Of a DNA stretch of 64,000 nt, positions 25,975 to 42,528 are shown piece after piece. Under the pieces are notes generated by a model. That model ran no database searches, was not told where the DNA came from, and was given only the letters and a program-made list of their open reading frames with translations. Origin of the DNA: Hydrogenophaga sp. Lineage in GTDB: Bacteria > Pseudomonadota > Gammaproteobacteria > Burkholderiales > Burkholderiaceae_C. The stretch's first letter is position 1, and each line of letters opens with the position of its first letter. Both the position numbers and the translations under genes were made by a program. The stretch lies in the NCBI GenBank assembly GCA_016741995.1, contig JACVCO010000001.1, positions 62,001 to 126,000 of the forward strand, given 5' to 3'.

Positions 25975-26981
25975 CGGCCGCCCTCCCCGTCGACCACGCG
26001 GCGCAACGGGCCGACATCGAGCAGCTCGCGCAGTTCGGGCGGACGCTTCAGCACGCCCACGTCCACCAGCGCGCCGGCCACCGCCTGCGCGCGCGCCTCC
26101 AGGCCCAGCGCGGGGCCCTGCAGCTGCAGCAGCGATTCCTCCAGGCTGATGAAGTGCAGGCCGGCGAGCACCTCGGCGTAGGCCTCGGGCGACAGGTCGG
26201 TGCCGCGCGAGAGATCGCGCACGGCGGCGGGCATGTCGGCGCGCAGCGCCTGCAGGCCGGTGGCCCAGGCCCGCAGCACCTCGTCGATGGCGTCGGGCCG
26301 GGTGCGCAGCAGTTCGGTGCGCACCACGAGCACGTCCACGATCTCGCCCGGGATCTCGCGGCTGGTGAACACCGGCTTGAAGCCCGCCGCCACCAGCTGC
26401 CCGCTCAGCGGCGCGTAGCTCACCGCGGCATCCACCCGGCCGCCGCGCAGCGCCGCCAGGTGGTGGTTCGCGTCCATGTTGACGACCTTGATGTCGCCGC
26501 GCGACAGGCCGGCGGTCTGCAGCATGCGCTGCAGCATCAGCGTGCCGACGGAGGAATCCTCCACCGCCACGAAGGCGCCGCGCAGGCCCATTTCCGCGGG
26601 CAGGTCGGGGCGGGTCACCACCATGTCGCTGCCGTGCGAGGCGTCGAGCAGCGCCACCACGCGCAACGCCATGCCGGCGTCGGTCAGGCGCATGGCTTCG
26701 TCGAGCGTGAGGGCCGCCGCGTCGAGCAGGCCGTTGTACAGGCCGCGTTGAACTTCCGTGCCGGAAGCGAGCTCCACGAGCTTGATGCGCCGTTCGTTCA
26801 CGAGACCGCGGTCGCGCGCGAGCACCAGCGGATCGAAGCCGACCCAGGCGTTCATGCCCACGATCAGCGGCGGCGGCGGCGCCTGGCCACAGCCGGCCAG
26901 GGCGAGCAGCGCGGCCACGAGCCAGACCCGCCACCCGCGGCGTCCCGGCGTTTCTCCCTGAGCGGCAGCGTGATGGTCCAT
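25971..26981 (-). CDS. SsuA/ThiY-like substrate-binding lipoprotein
   Basis: This 336-residue lipoprotein (signal peptide ending LLALAGCG) has the periplasmic binding fold of the nitrate/taurine/thiamine-precursor group: [47 protein letters not shown]. The start at 26981 leaves a normal signal peptide. No permease is nearby, and the gene overlaps a PAS kinase, so it more likely presents a ligand to the kinase than feeds a transporter. Its ligand is unknown. Confidence 0.8.
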   Translation of the reverse strand: MDHHAAAQGETPGRRGWRVWLVAALLALAGCGQAPPPPLIVGMNAWVGFDPLVLARDRGLVNERRIKLVELASGTEVQRGLYNGLLDAAALTLDEAMRLTDAGMALRVVALLDASHGSDMVVTRPDLPAEMGLRGAFVAVEDSSVGTLMLQRMLQTAGLSRGDIKVVNMDANHHLAALRGGRVDAAVSYAPLSGQLVAAGFKPVFTSREIPGEIVDVLVVRTELLRTRPDAIDEVLRAWATGLQALRADMPAAVRDLSRGTDLSPEAYAEVLAGLHFISLEESLLQLQGPALGLEARAQAVAGALVDVGVLKRPPELRELLDVGPLRRVVDGEGGR

Positions 26982-27077
26982 CCCGGTTCCGGTGTCTTGT
27001 CCTGTGCTTCGGCGCGCGCGCACCTCGTATGTAACGAAGTGTCGCCAGCATACTCCCTACCCCACCCCCTCCACACC

Positions 27078-27759
<682 letters not shown>

Positions 27760-27773
<14 letters not shown>

Positions 27774-30270
27774 ACTCGCCTGGCGCGACCTGCGCCACGG
27801 CAGCCGCCACCTGCGCATCTTTGCGGCCTGCCTGCTGCTGGGCGTGGCCCTGGTGGCCGCGGGCGGCGGCCTGTACCAGCAAGTGCAGGCCGCGCTGCAG
27901 ACCCAGGCGCGCGCGCTGTTCGGCGGCGACGTGGAGGTGCAATCGCCGCGCCCGCTGCCCGAGGCCGCGCAGCGCTGGCTGCAGGCGCAGGGCCCCGTCT
28001 CGCGCCTGGTGGAGTTGCGCACCATGCTGCGCGCGGCCGACGGGCGTGCCCAGCTCATCGAACTGCAGAGCGCCGACGCGGCCTACCCGCTGGTGGGTGC
28101 CATCGAACTCGCCCCACCCGGCCCGCTGGACACCACGCTCGCGCTGCGCGACGGCCGCTGGGGCGCGGCCATCGACGGCGCGCTGGCCACGCGCATGGGC
28201 CTGCGGGTCGGGGACGGGGTGGCCATCGGCGATCTCGAGCTCGAGGTGCGCGCGCTCATCGCGCGCCAGCCCGACCGCAGCCTGCGCGCCGACTGGGCCG
28301 GTGCGCCCGTGCTGGTGGCCGACGGCGCGCTCACCGCCACCGGCCTGGTGCAACCGCTCTCGCGCGTGCAGTACCGCCACCGCGCGCTCACCGACACGCC
28401 GCTGGCCGAATGGCGGCGCGCCTTCTTCGACGCCTTCCCCGACATCGACGCCGAGGTGCGCGGCCTGGACCAGCGCAACGAACGCATGGCCGAGGTGCTG
28501 GGCCAGATCGGCTCGGGCCTGCTGCTGATCGGCTTCTCTGCGCTGTTCATTGGCGGCCTGGGCGTGTTCAACAGCGTGCAGGCCTACCTGGGCGGCAAGC
28601 TCGGCACGCTGGCGACGCTGCGCGCGCTCGGCCTGCGCGACGCGCGGCTCGCGGGTTTCGTGCTGCTGCAGGTGCTCATGCTCGCGCTGCTGGCCAGCGC
28701 GGCGGGCGTGCTGCTGGGCAACGGGCTCGCGCTGGCGGGCGCGGCCATCGCCGGGGAACGGTTGCCCCTGGGGGGCTGGCCCGCGCTGCTCGGCGCGCTC
28801 GCCCTGCCCTCGGCCGTGGCGCTGGGCTTCGGCGTGCTCACGGCGATGGTGTTTGCGTTGCCCGCGCTGGGGCGCGCGCTCACGGTGTCGCCGGCCGCGC
28901 TGTTCCGCGGGCTCGACGGTGCGGTGCTGCACACGCCCGCCCTGGCCCGCACGGCCACCGCGGCGCTGGCCGCGCTCGGCGTGGGCGCGCTGGTGCTGGC
29001 GCTGCCCGACGCGCGCTTCGGCCTGGCCTTCGTGGCCGCGAGCGCCGGCTTGCTGGTGCTGCTCGAAGGCATCACGCGCGGCCTGCGCCGGGCGGCGGCG
29101 CGCGCGCTGCGCCGCCCGCACCTGCCCTTCGCCGCGCGGTTGGCGCTCTCGGGCCTGCAGCGCCCGGGCTCGCCACTGCGCGCGGCCCTGCTCTCGCTCG
29201 GCGCTTCGCTGAGCCTGCTGGTGGCCTGCACGCTGGTGGTGGCCACGCTGCTGCGCGCGGTGAACGACACGGTGCCGCAGAACGCGCCCGCGCTGGTGCT
29301 GTACGACGTGCAGACCGAACAGATCGGCCCGCTGCGCGACACCCTGCAGACCCTGCCCAGCCTGCGCGAGGTGACCACCGCGCCGCTGGTGCTGGGCCGC
29401 CTCGTCAGCGTGAACGGCGAGGCGCTTCGCGACAGCGGCGACGACCGCCGCGCCAACGAATCGCGCGACGAGCACAAGCTCTCCACGCGCGAGGGCAACG
29501 TGGACGACGTGGTGCTGCGCGACGGCGCCTGGTGGCCCGAAAACCACCGCGGCGCGCCGCTGGTGGCGATGGAGGACCGCGAGGCCGATGGGCTGGGCCT
29601 GAAGGTGGGCGACCGCCTGGGCTTCGAGATCCTGGGCCAGCGGCTGGACGCGCAGCTCGTGGCCATCTACAGCCAGCGCCGCCTGCAGGCGCGGCTGTGG
29701 CTGGAGGCCATCTTCAGCGACGGCGCGCTCGACCCGTTCATCACGCGCCACGTGGGCGCCGCCTGGCTCGACGCGGACGAAGCGCTCACCGCGCAGGACC
29801 GGCTGGCCGCGGTGGCGCCCAACATCGCCAGCGTGCGCACCGAGTCGCTGCTGCGCGAAACGCGCGGCCTCATGGCCCAGGCCAGCGGCGGCCTGCTGGT
29901 GATCGCCCTCACCTGCCTGGCCGCGAGCCTGCTGGTGCTGGCCAGCGTGGTGGCGGGCAGCCGCACGCGCCAGTTGCACGACGCCACCGTGATGCACGCG
30001 CTCGGCGCGCGCCACGGCGACCTGCGCGCGGTGCTGCTGTGGGAATACGCGCTGCTCGCGCTCGTGACCACGGTGTTCGCCACGCTGGCCGGCAGCGCAC
30101 TCGCCGCGGGCCTGCTGCACTGGCGCCTGCAGCTCGACCCGGGTGGCCTCTACGCGAGCGGCCTGCTCACCGCGGCGCTGGTGAGCGGCGTGAGCCTGGG
30201 CCTGGGCGCGCGCCACCTGCTGGCGCAGATGCGGCTGAACCCCGCCGCGCTGCTGCGCAGCAGCGGCTGA
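27760..30270 (+). CDS. FtsX-family ABC permease (YbbP-like)
   Basis: This 836-residue membrane protein has an N-terminal membrane helix ([18 protein letters not shown]), a periplasmic domain, two blocks of several helices with FtsX-type loops ([25 protein letters not shown], and near the C-terminus [22 protein letters not shown]), and a second periplasmic domain around residues 500-680. Size and layout fit YbbP-type exporters, partners of YbbA ATPases, with a presumed role in moving lipids, esters or surface molecules. It converges on the hybrid kinase gene, 4 bases apart. Confidence 0.88.
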
Positions 30271-30274
30271 GCGC

Positions 30275-31476
30275 TCAGGCGGCGGGGGGTGCGGCGGGCG
30301 CGGCCTCGGCCAGCGGCAGCGTGACGACGAAGCACGCGCCCTCGCCGGGTTCGCTCTGCGCGACGATGCCGCCGCCGTGCGATTCGGCGATCTGGCGCGC
30401 CAGCGCCAGGCCCAGCCCGGTGCCTTCGTATTCGCTCTTGAGGTTCAGGCGCTGGAACGGCTGGAACAGGCGCCCCAGGTGCGAGGGCGCGATGCCGATG
30501 CCGTTGTCCTGCACGCGCACCGTCACCCAGCCGTCGGCCGCGCTGGCGCTCACGCGCACCTCGGGCACGCGCTCGCGCGGCACGAACTTCAGCGCGTTGG
30601 TGAGCAGGTTCTGGAACAGCAGCGCGAGCAGGCTGGCGTGCCCCGACACCACGGGCAGCGGCCCGATCTCCAGCTTCGCCCCGGTGGCCGCCACGCGCGC
30701 GGCGAGCGCGTCGCACAGCTCGGCGAGCACGCGGTCCAGCGCCACGGGCACGGGCCGCTCGGGTTCGCCGGCCTGCAGCCGCGCGTAGCCCACCACGTCG
30801 TCGAGCAGGGTGCGCATGCGCGCACCGGCGCGCAGCACCAGGCGCATGTACTGGCGCGCATCGGGCGGCAGTTGCGCGCCGTGGTCTTCGTCGATCAGGC
30901 CCACGAACTGGGTGATGGTGTTGAGCGGCTCGCGCAGGTCGTGCGAGGCGATGCGCACGAACTGGACCAGGCTGTCGTTGGCCTGGCGCAGCTGGTCGGC
31001 GGTCTGCTGCAGGCGGTCGTGGCTTTCGCCCAGGTCGTCCATGGCCACCGCGAGGTTGAACCGGTCCATGGCCGACATCTGCTTGAGCTGGTCGCTGGCC
31101 TGCTTCAGGCGCAACTGCGTGCGCACCCGCGCCTGCACGATGGCCGGGTGGATGGGTTTGGCGATGAAGTCGGCCGCGCCCTTGTCGAGCCCGGCCTGCT
31201 CGAAGTCGGCCTCGGCGTGGCTGGTGACCATGATCACCGGCAGCGCGGCGAGCACCGGGTCGGCCTTGATGGTGTCGAGCACCTCGAAGCCCGAGAGGCC
31301 GGGCATCTGCGCGTCGAGCAGCACGATGTCGGGCAGCGCCTCGCGGATGCGGCGCAGCGCGTCGTGCCCGTGGGTGGCGAAGCGCAGCCGCCCGAGCGGG
31401 CGCAGCGCCTTGGCCAGCGCCTGCACCATGCCGGGGTCGTCGTCGACGATGAGGATCTCGGGCAGCACGGGGTCGG

Positions 31477-31480
<4 letters not shown>
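30275..31480 (-). CDS. Receiver-histidine kinase hybrid
   Basis: This 401-residue soluble protein has a receiver at the N-terminus (DDDPGMVQAL, acceptor D56 in IVLLDAQMPGLSG), a coiled linker, HisKA with H180 (VRIASHDLREPLNTI) and HATPase (ALKFVPRE, DNGIGIAPSHLGRLF, GTGLGLALARQIAESHG). Receiver-first kinases are typically driven by phosphotransfer from another protein. Its start overlaps the stop of the giant phosphorelay kinase (ATGA), whose HPt domain is the obvious donor. Confidence 0.92.
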
Positions 31481-37800
<6,320 letters not shown>

Positions 37801-37968
37801 TGCGTTTCTCCCGGGCGCGGGGCCCGAACGGCGGTGTTCGATGTCCGCCGGCCTTCAACAGGGCGGCGGGGCGCGGGGCGCACCGGCGCAATCCGGCGCG
37901 CGCAGTGCATGCTAACGAGCCACTTCGGCACCGCCGGCCGGAAATGAAGGGTGAGAGAGGTCCAATTC

Positions 37969-37987
37969 GGCCCCGCAGGACGGGGCC
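37969..37987 (-). terminator. Candidate hairpin after the lone receiver gene
   Basis: GGCCCCG-CAGGA-CGGGGCC forms a 7-base GC stem just downstream (minus strand) of the receiver gene ending at 38003. Only a weak T content follows, so termination is possible but not certain. The rest of the 37801-38002 gap shows no gene. Confidence 0.4.
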
Positions 37988-38002
37988 GCCAGCCGGGCGG
38001 GC

Positions 38003-38395
38003 TCAGCCCTGCGTGGTGCGCCGCAGCAGCTCGGCGGCCTCGGCGCGGTCGAGCGGCTTGGTGAGGTAGCCCGCGACGCCGGAGTAAGCCAGGGCGCGCG
38101 AGCGGTCGGCCGGGTCGGACGAGGACGACAGCATCGCCACCACCGCGCCACCGCGCTGCGCCGGGCCCAGCGCCTGGAAGGCGTCGAGGAAGGCGAAGCC
38201 GTCCATGACCGGCATGTTGATGTCGAGCAGGATGAGGCGCACGCCGTGATCCGGGGTCTGGCGCAGGTGGTCCAGCGCGTCCTGGGCGCGCTCGAAGGCC
38301 AGCGCCTCGCAGGGCTCGCCGCAGCGCTGCAGGGTGACGCGGGTGTAGAGGAGGTCGCTGTCGTTGTCGTCGACCATCATCACGCGGGGCGGCAT
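38003..38395 (-). CDS. Single-domain response regulator
   Basis: This 130-residue receiver has VDDNDSDLLYTRVTL, acceptor Asp in LILLDINMPVMDGFAF, a Ser-rich switch segment (AMLSSSSDP) and Lys in YLTKPLDR. There is no output domain. It lies about 200 bases upstream of the giant kinase on the same strand and may be one of its phosphate acceptors. Confidence 0.9.
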   Translation of the reverse strand: MPPRVMMVDDNDSDLLYTRVTLQRCGEPCEALAFERAQDALDHLRQTPDHGVRLILLDINMPVMDGFAFLDAFQALGPAQRGGAVVAMLSSSSDPADRSRALAYSGVAGYLTKPLDRAEAAELLRRTTQG

Positions 38396-38481
38396 TCGGG
38401 CTCCAGGGACGGGGTTCGTGTTCGCAGGCCCGACTGTACGCGGCCCGCACCCTGGGGCCGACCGTTCGCGCCCTCGATCCG

Positions 38482-39636
38482 TCAGGCCATCAGCGCGGCG
38501 GCGGGCGCACGGGCCGGCGACCGGGCCAGGATCTGCGCCAGGATCTGCGGCACCTCGTAGAGCGCGCGGTTGTGTTGTGCACGCACACGCCCGCGGTACA
38601 CGGGCAGCTCGGCCAGCAGCGCGTCCACCGCGGGGCCGATGCCGCGGTGGCTGCGGCACACCACACCCAGGCCGTGCTCGCGCACCCACTGCGGGTTGAA
38701 GCGCTCCTGCGGCATGGTCCAGGCGTTGTCCGTCACGACCACGGGCAGGCCGCGCTGCACCGCCTCGCTCACGCTGCCGGGGCCGGGTTTGCCGATGAAG
38801 AAGTCGGCCAGGTCCATGAGCTGCGGCACCTCGGTGGTGAAGCCCACCACGTGGCGCGGCGCCTGCGCCGGCAGGGCCCGCAGCCGCCGCGCCAGCGCCG
38901 CGTTGTGCCCGCACAGCAGGATGAGCTGCACGTTCGGCAGGCGCTCGGCGATGGTGAGCATGGCGCGCGAGCCGTGACCGCCGAACAGCACGATGCCGGT
39001 GGGGCGCGCCGGGTCCAGTCCGAGCCGCGCGCGCGCCGCGTCGCGGTCGGCCAGCGGCGGGCGATAGAAATCGGGGCGCAGGATCATGCCGCTGGTGGCG
39101 TGCACGCGCTCGCGCGCATGCCCCGCGGCCAGCGCCTGCTGCACCGCGCGCGGCGTGCCGCACACAAAGTGCTGGGCCTGGCCGGGCTCGATCCAGAAAT
39201 GCGGCGGGTGATCGGCCAGATCGGTGAGCACGGTGGCGTAGGGCACACCGGGGCGCGCAAGCGCGAGCGACTCGAACAGCGCGCGGTTGAAGTTGGGGAT
39301 CAGCGAGACCACGAGGTCGGGCCGGGTGGCGCCCCAATGGGCCTGCAGGCGCTTGACCAGCGTGGGGTGCGCGACGCGGATCAGGGCCTGCAGCAGCTTG
39401 AGCTCCTGCGCCATGCCCAGGGTCCAGCCGCGCGCGAGGCGGCGGTTGTACCAGTCCTCGGGGGCCAGGCCGGTCATCTGGCGAAAGCGCTGCTCCGGAT
39501 CGAGCACCTCGAACAGGTTGACCAGGCGCACGCGCCAGGGCAGCGCGCCCTCGCCCAGCACGGCCTGCAAGGCCTGGGCCGACGCGCGGTGACCGCCACC
39601 GGCGTTGAAGTAGACGAGGTCGACCTGGGGCTGCAT
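38482..39636 (-). CDS. MGDG synthase-like glycosyltransferase
   Basis: This 384-residue GT-B enzyme resembles monogalactosyldiacylglycerol synthases and MurG. The N-terminal half carries VYFNAGGGHRASAQALQAVL and SLIPNFNRAL; the C-terminal half has GIVLFGGHGSRAML, VGFTTEVPQLMDLADFFIGKPGPGS-type nucleotide-sugar contacts and a conserved Glu in SVSEAV. It would glycosylate diacylglycerol or a related lipid at the membrane, though no substrate can be read directly. The start at 39636 opens the conserved fold. A TetR gene lies 31 bases upstream on the same strand. Confidence 0.8.
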   Translation of the reverse strand: MQPQVDLVYFNAGGGHRASAQALQAVLGEGALPWRVRLVNLFEVLDPEQRFRQMTGLAPEDWYNRRLARGWTLGMAQELKLLQALIRVAHPTLVKRLQAHWGATRPDLVVSLIPNFNRALFESLALARPGVPYATVLTDLADHPPHFWIEPGQAQHFVCGTPRAVQQALAAGHARERVHATSGMILRPDFYRPPLADRDAARARLGLDPARPTGIVLFGGHGSRAMLTIAERLPNVQLILLCGHNAALARRLRALPAQAPRHVVGFTTEVPQLMDLADFFIGKPGPGSVSEAVQRGLPVVVTDNAWTMPQERFNPQWVREHGLGVVCRSHRGIGPAVDALLAELPVYRGRVRAQHNRALYEVPQILAQILARSPARAPAAALMA

Positions 39637-39667
39637 TGCCGGCAGGCTAGGGCCGGCGTGCGACGGG

Positions 39668-40282
39668 TCAATGACGTTTCGGCGGCGGTTTCGTGTCGGA
39701 TGCAGGTGCGTGCGCCGCCCACAAAGCCCGCACCGCACGCCGCCATTCGCGCACGCTCACCGGCGCATCGGGCGCGCTCACGCGCAGGGCCAGTGCGTTG
39801 AGCGCGCCGTTCATCAGCGTCACCGCGAGATCGAAACCGCAGTCGAAGCGGATCGCTTTCGCCTCGATCGCGGCGCGCATGCCCTCGGCCAGCGCGGCCT
39901 GGCTCAGGCGGTCGTCCAGCGCCTGCCAGCGCGCCCAGCCCAGCACGGTGGGGGCATCGGTCATGAGGATCTGCCGCGCTTCGGGCGTGGCGGTCAACTC
40001 GATCCAGCGGATCGAGCCCTGCACCAGCGCATCCAGCGGGTCGCGCTGCGCGTTCGCGGCCTTCTCCACCTCGGGCGCGATCTCTTCGCACAGGGCCACG
40101 CACACCGCCTCGAACAGCGCCGCCTTGTCGGCGAAGTGGTGGTACAGCGCGCCGCGCGCCACGCCGGCCTGCTGCAACACGGCCTCGGTGGCCGTGCCGG
40201 CGTAGCCCTGCGTGCCGAACATCCCGCGGGCGACGGTGGTCAGGCGCTCACGTGTGGCGCTGGCGCGGTCGGCGTTTTTCAT
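39668..40282 (-). CDS. TetR-family transcriptional regulator
   Basis: This 204-residue repressor has the TetR helix-turn-helix at residues about 10-55 (YAGTATEAVLQQAGVARGALYHHFADKAALFEAV) and a divergent ligand-binding C-terminal domain. It lies upstream of the glycosyltransferase gene and divergent from a VOC protein gene. The shared gap contains two copies of a near-palindromic operator, so autoregulation and control of the VOC gene are likely. Confidence 0.92.
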   Translation of the reverse strand: MKNADRASATRERLTTVARGMFGTQGYAGTATEAVLQQAGVARGALYHHFADKAALFEAVCVALCEEIAPEVEKAANAQRDPLDALVQGSIRWIELTATPEARQILMTDAPTVLGWARWQALDDRLSQAALAEGMRAAIEAKAIRFDCGFDLAVTLMNGALNALALRVSAPDAPVSVREWRRAVRALWAAHAPASDTKPPPKRH

Positions 40283-40309
40283 CGGGGCTCCTGGAACTCG
40301 AAGGTCATT

Positions 40310-40358
40310 GACAGACAGTCTGTCGGTATTTTAGATTCCATAAACCGACTGACTGTCT
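40310..40358. promoter_or_regulatory. Paired TetR-type operators between tetR and the VOC gene
   Basis: GACAGACAGTCTGTC (40310-40324) is a perfect 7-1-7 palindrome. AGACAGTCTGTCGGT (40314-40328) recurs in inverted orientation at 40344-40358 with one mismatch (AGACAGTCAGTCGGT on the minus strand). The two sites sit in front of the two divergent genes, as expected for a self-regulated TetR repressor. Confidence 0.65.
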
Positions 40359-40376
40359 ATTTTTAAGGGGTGTGCC

Positions 40377-40787
40377 ATGAACTACCAGGATCGCTACCCC
40401 ATCATCGTCACGCCCGCGCTGCACGCCTGCCGCGATTTCTGGGTCGAGCGCCTCGGCTGGCAATGCGGCTTCGAGAGCAGCTGGTTCGTGTGGCTGGGTG
40501 CCGGGGACGGCAGCGCCTCGATCGCGTTCATGGCCCCCGACCACCCTTCGGCGCCCCCGGGGCCCGAGGCCTTCGGCGGCCTGGGCATGTGCTTCGAACT
40601 GCAGGTGGCCGACGCGGCGGCCGCGCTGGCCGACTTCCAGGCGCGCGGCGGGGTGGCCGAACTGCCACTCACCGACGAGGCCTTCGGCCAGCGCCGCTTC
40701 GGCTTTCGCGACCCGGCCGGGCTGTGGGTGGACGTGGTGGAGCAGATCGAGCCGCAGCCCGGCTACTGGGACCGGTACATGGTCTGA
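40377..40787 (+). CDS. VOC (glyoxalase/bleomycin resistance) family protein
   Basis: This 136-residue protein has the two beta-alpha-beta-beta-beta units of the vicinal oxygen chelate fold (TPALHACRDFWVERLGWQ; ADAAAALADFQARGG; GFRDPAGLWVDVVEQ). Such proteins bind or modify small toxic molecules, antibiotics or aldehydes. It is presumably controlled by the divergent TetR repressor through the operators at 40310-40358. No substrate can be named. Confidence 0.85.
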   Translation: MNYQDRYPIIVTPALHACRDFWVERLGWQCGFESSWFVWLGAGDGSASIAFMAPDHPSAPPGPEAFGGLGMCFELQVADAAAALADFQARGGVAELPLTDEAFGQRRFGFRDPAGLWVDVVEQIEPQPGYWDRYMV

Positions 40788-40793
40788 AACCGC

Positions 40794-41519
40794 TCAATCG
40801 CCCGTGGGCGACAGGCGGAACTGCTGCACCGCCTTGAGCGTGCCGAGCGTGCGCGCGAGCACCGCCAGGTTGGTCGACGTGCTGGTGCGCAGCATCATGC
40901 GGTACTCGAAGGCATCGCCTTCCTCGAGCCGGTAGCTCAGGTTCGCCACCGAGAAGCCCTGCTCGATGAGCAACTGCCGCAGCTCGGCTTCGACCATTTC
41001 CTCGCCGCGCTTGAAGCGCACATTGAGCTGCGCGTAGGTGTGCGAAGGCAACCATTGCTCGATGCGGTGGAACACCACCAGCACCCCCAGCGTGAGCACG
41101 GTGGCCAGCACGCCAGGGAAATAGAAGCCGATGCCCATGAGCACGCCGATGGAGGCGGTGATCCAGATCGAGGCCGCGGTGGTGAGCCCGCGCACCGTGA
41201 GACCTTCCTTGAAGATCACGCCCGCGCCCAGGAAGCCGATGCCGGTCATGATCCCCTGCGCCATGCGCGTCGGGTCCATGGTGACGGCGCCCGTGGCCTC
41301 ACCGCCACCGAACCAGTAACCCTGGTAGAGCGTGACGAGCATCAGCAGGCTGGACGCGAGGCACACCAGCGTGTGCGTGCGAAAGCCCGCCGGGCGGCCG
41401 TGGTAGCTGCGCTCCAGGCCGATCAGGCCACCGGCCACCATGGCACTGCCCAGGTGCAGGGCGATCTCCAGGTACAGATCCAGCGTGGCGGGTTCGAGGA
41501 AGGTGAAGAGGTTCTGCAT
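40794..41519 (-). CDS. MgtC/SapB-family membrane protein
   Basis: This 241-residue protein has the conserved MgtC membrane domain of about five helices with GGLIGLERSYHGRPAGFRTHTLV, the Asp-containing TMDPTRMAQGIMTGIGFLGAGVIFKEG and GLTTAASIWITASIG. A C-terminal cytoplasmic domain follows from about residue 160 and resembles an ACT-type fold. MgtC proteins modulate Mg2+ homeostasis and F-ATPase in several pathogens; in an environmental bacterium the role is uncertain. Confidence 0.9.
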   Translation of the reverse strand: MQNLFTFLEPATLDLYLEIALHLGSAMVAGGLIGLERSYHGRPAGFRTHTLVCLASSLLMLVTLYQGYWFGGGEATGAVTMDPTRMAQGIMTGIGFLGAGVIFKEGLTVRGLTTAASIWITASIGVLMGIGFYFPGVLATVLTLGVLVVFHRIEQWLPSHTYAQLNVRFKRGEEMVEAELRQLLIEQGFSVANLSYRLEEGDAFEYRMMLRTSTSTNLAVLARTLGTLKAVQQFRLSPTGD

Positions 41520-41601
41520 GCGTTGGGCTCCGCCGCCATGCTACGCACGCCGCGCCCGGCGGACAACGACGTGTTTGCCCTATGGATATGAGCGATGTGT
41601 C

Positions 41602-42396
41602 TCAGCCCTTGCCCAGCGGCGGCCGCCCGAACAGGCTGGAGGCGTTGCTGATCGGCCCGAGTTCGGCGGCGGCGGCCAGCAGATCGGGCGCCAGCGCCAG
41701 CATGCGGTCGACGCCCAGGCGCGTGCGCGGCCCGGCGATGCTGATGACGCCGATGGCTTCGTGGCGGCGCATCACCGGCACGGCAATCGCGCTCATGCCG
41801 GGCGCGAAGACCTCGTCGATCATGGCGTAGCCGCGCACGCGCGCCGCGTGCAGAAAGCCCAGCAGGGCCTTCACGGTGGTCGGTGCCTTGGGGCCGTAAT
41901 CGCGCGCGGAACCGAAGCCCTGGCGCGTCACGAGCTCAAGCGCGCGCTCGTCGCTGAGCGTCTGCAGCCACGCGTGCCCGGAAGCCGAGCACGACAGCCA
42001 CACGTCCGCGCCCATGTCGGGGTCGTAGCGCACCCCTTGCTGGCGCACGCCCTGGGCCTTGGCGACGAAGGTCAGGCGGTCGTCGTCGACGAGGGACAGG
42101 CGCACGAGTTCGCCCGAGGCCTGCGCCAGCCGCTCGAGCAAGGGCCCGGCGATGTCGACGATGCCGCCGTGGCTGAGGTAGCCCAGGCCGATGGCGACCA
42201 CCTTGGTGGTGAGCTGGTAGTCGCCCTGCTTGCGCTTCTGGCGCACGTAGCCGCGCTGCTGCAGATCGGCGAGCAGGCGGTGGCAGGCGCTCAGCGGGAT
42301 GTCGAGTTCCTCGGCCATCAGCGCCAGGGGCAGGCCGTCGGGGTGGTGGGCCAGGGTTTCGAGCAGCGAGAGGCCGCGGTCGAGGGCGATGTTCAT
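41602..42396 (-). CDS. IclR-family transcriptional regulator
   Basis: This 264-residue regulator has an N-terminal winged helix (DRGLSLLETLAHHPDGLPLALMAEELDIPLSACHRLLADL) and an effector-binding domain (GELVRLSLVDDDRLTFVAKAQG, GMSAIAVPVMRRHEAIGVISIAG). It diverges from aroQ and the TRAP/shikimate-type genes, and tandem GGAAA-N3-TTTCC repeats lie between them. It resembles the second IclR at 52198 throughout, suggesting a related effector such as an aromatic or hydroaromatic acid. Confidence 0.92.
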   Translation of the reverse strand: MNIALDRGLSLLETLAHHPDGLPLALMAEELDIPLSACHRLLADLQQRGYVRQKRKQGDYQLTTKVVAIGLGYLSHGGIVDIAGPLLERLAQASGELVRLSLVDDDRLTFVAKAQGVRQQGVRYDPDMGADVWLSCSASGHAWLQTLSDERALELVTRQGFGSARDYGPKAPTTVKALLGFLHAARVRGYAMIDEVFAPGMSAIAVPVMRRHEAIGVISIAGPRTRLGVDRMLALAPDLLAAAAELGPISNASSLFGRPPLGKG

Positions 42397-42408
42397 GGTT
42401 TTTCTTGA

Positions 42409-42444
42409 TGCGGAAAAGGTTTCCAGTGCGGAAAGTGTTTCCTG
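42409..42444. promoter_or_regulatory. Tandem IclR-type operators
   Basis: Two adjacent 18-base units, TGCGGAAAAGGTTTCCAG and TGCGGAAAGTGTTTCCTG, each contain GGAAA-N3-TTTCC. This matches the dyad of the E. coli IclR box (TGGAAATNATTTCCA). They lie 13 bases upstream of the iclR start and 85 bases before aroQ, so they probably mediate control in both directions. Confidence 0.65.
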
Positions 42445-42528
42445 TGGCAGCACAAGAATCGCCGCCAACACCGGAGACAACTGTAGGCGAGGTACCGCAA
42501 GGCGCCAAGCCGGCAGACCCTGAAGACC

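Noticed and set aside
23398..26181. A 927-codon + strand frame opposite the PAS kinase
   Set aside because: The His/Gln/Arg-rich composition is typical of antisense reading of a GC-rich kinase gene. No start context or domains are seen.
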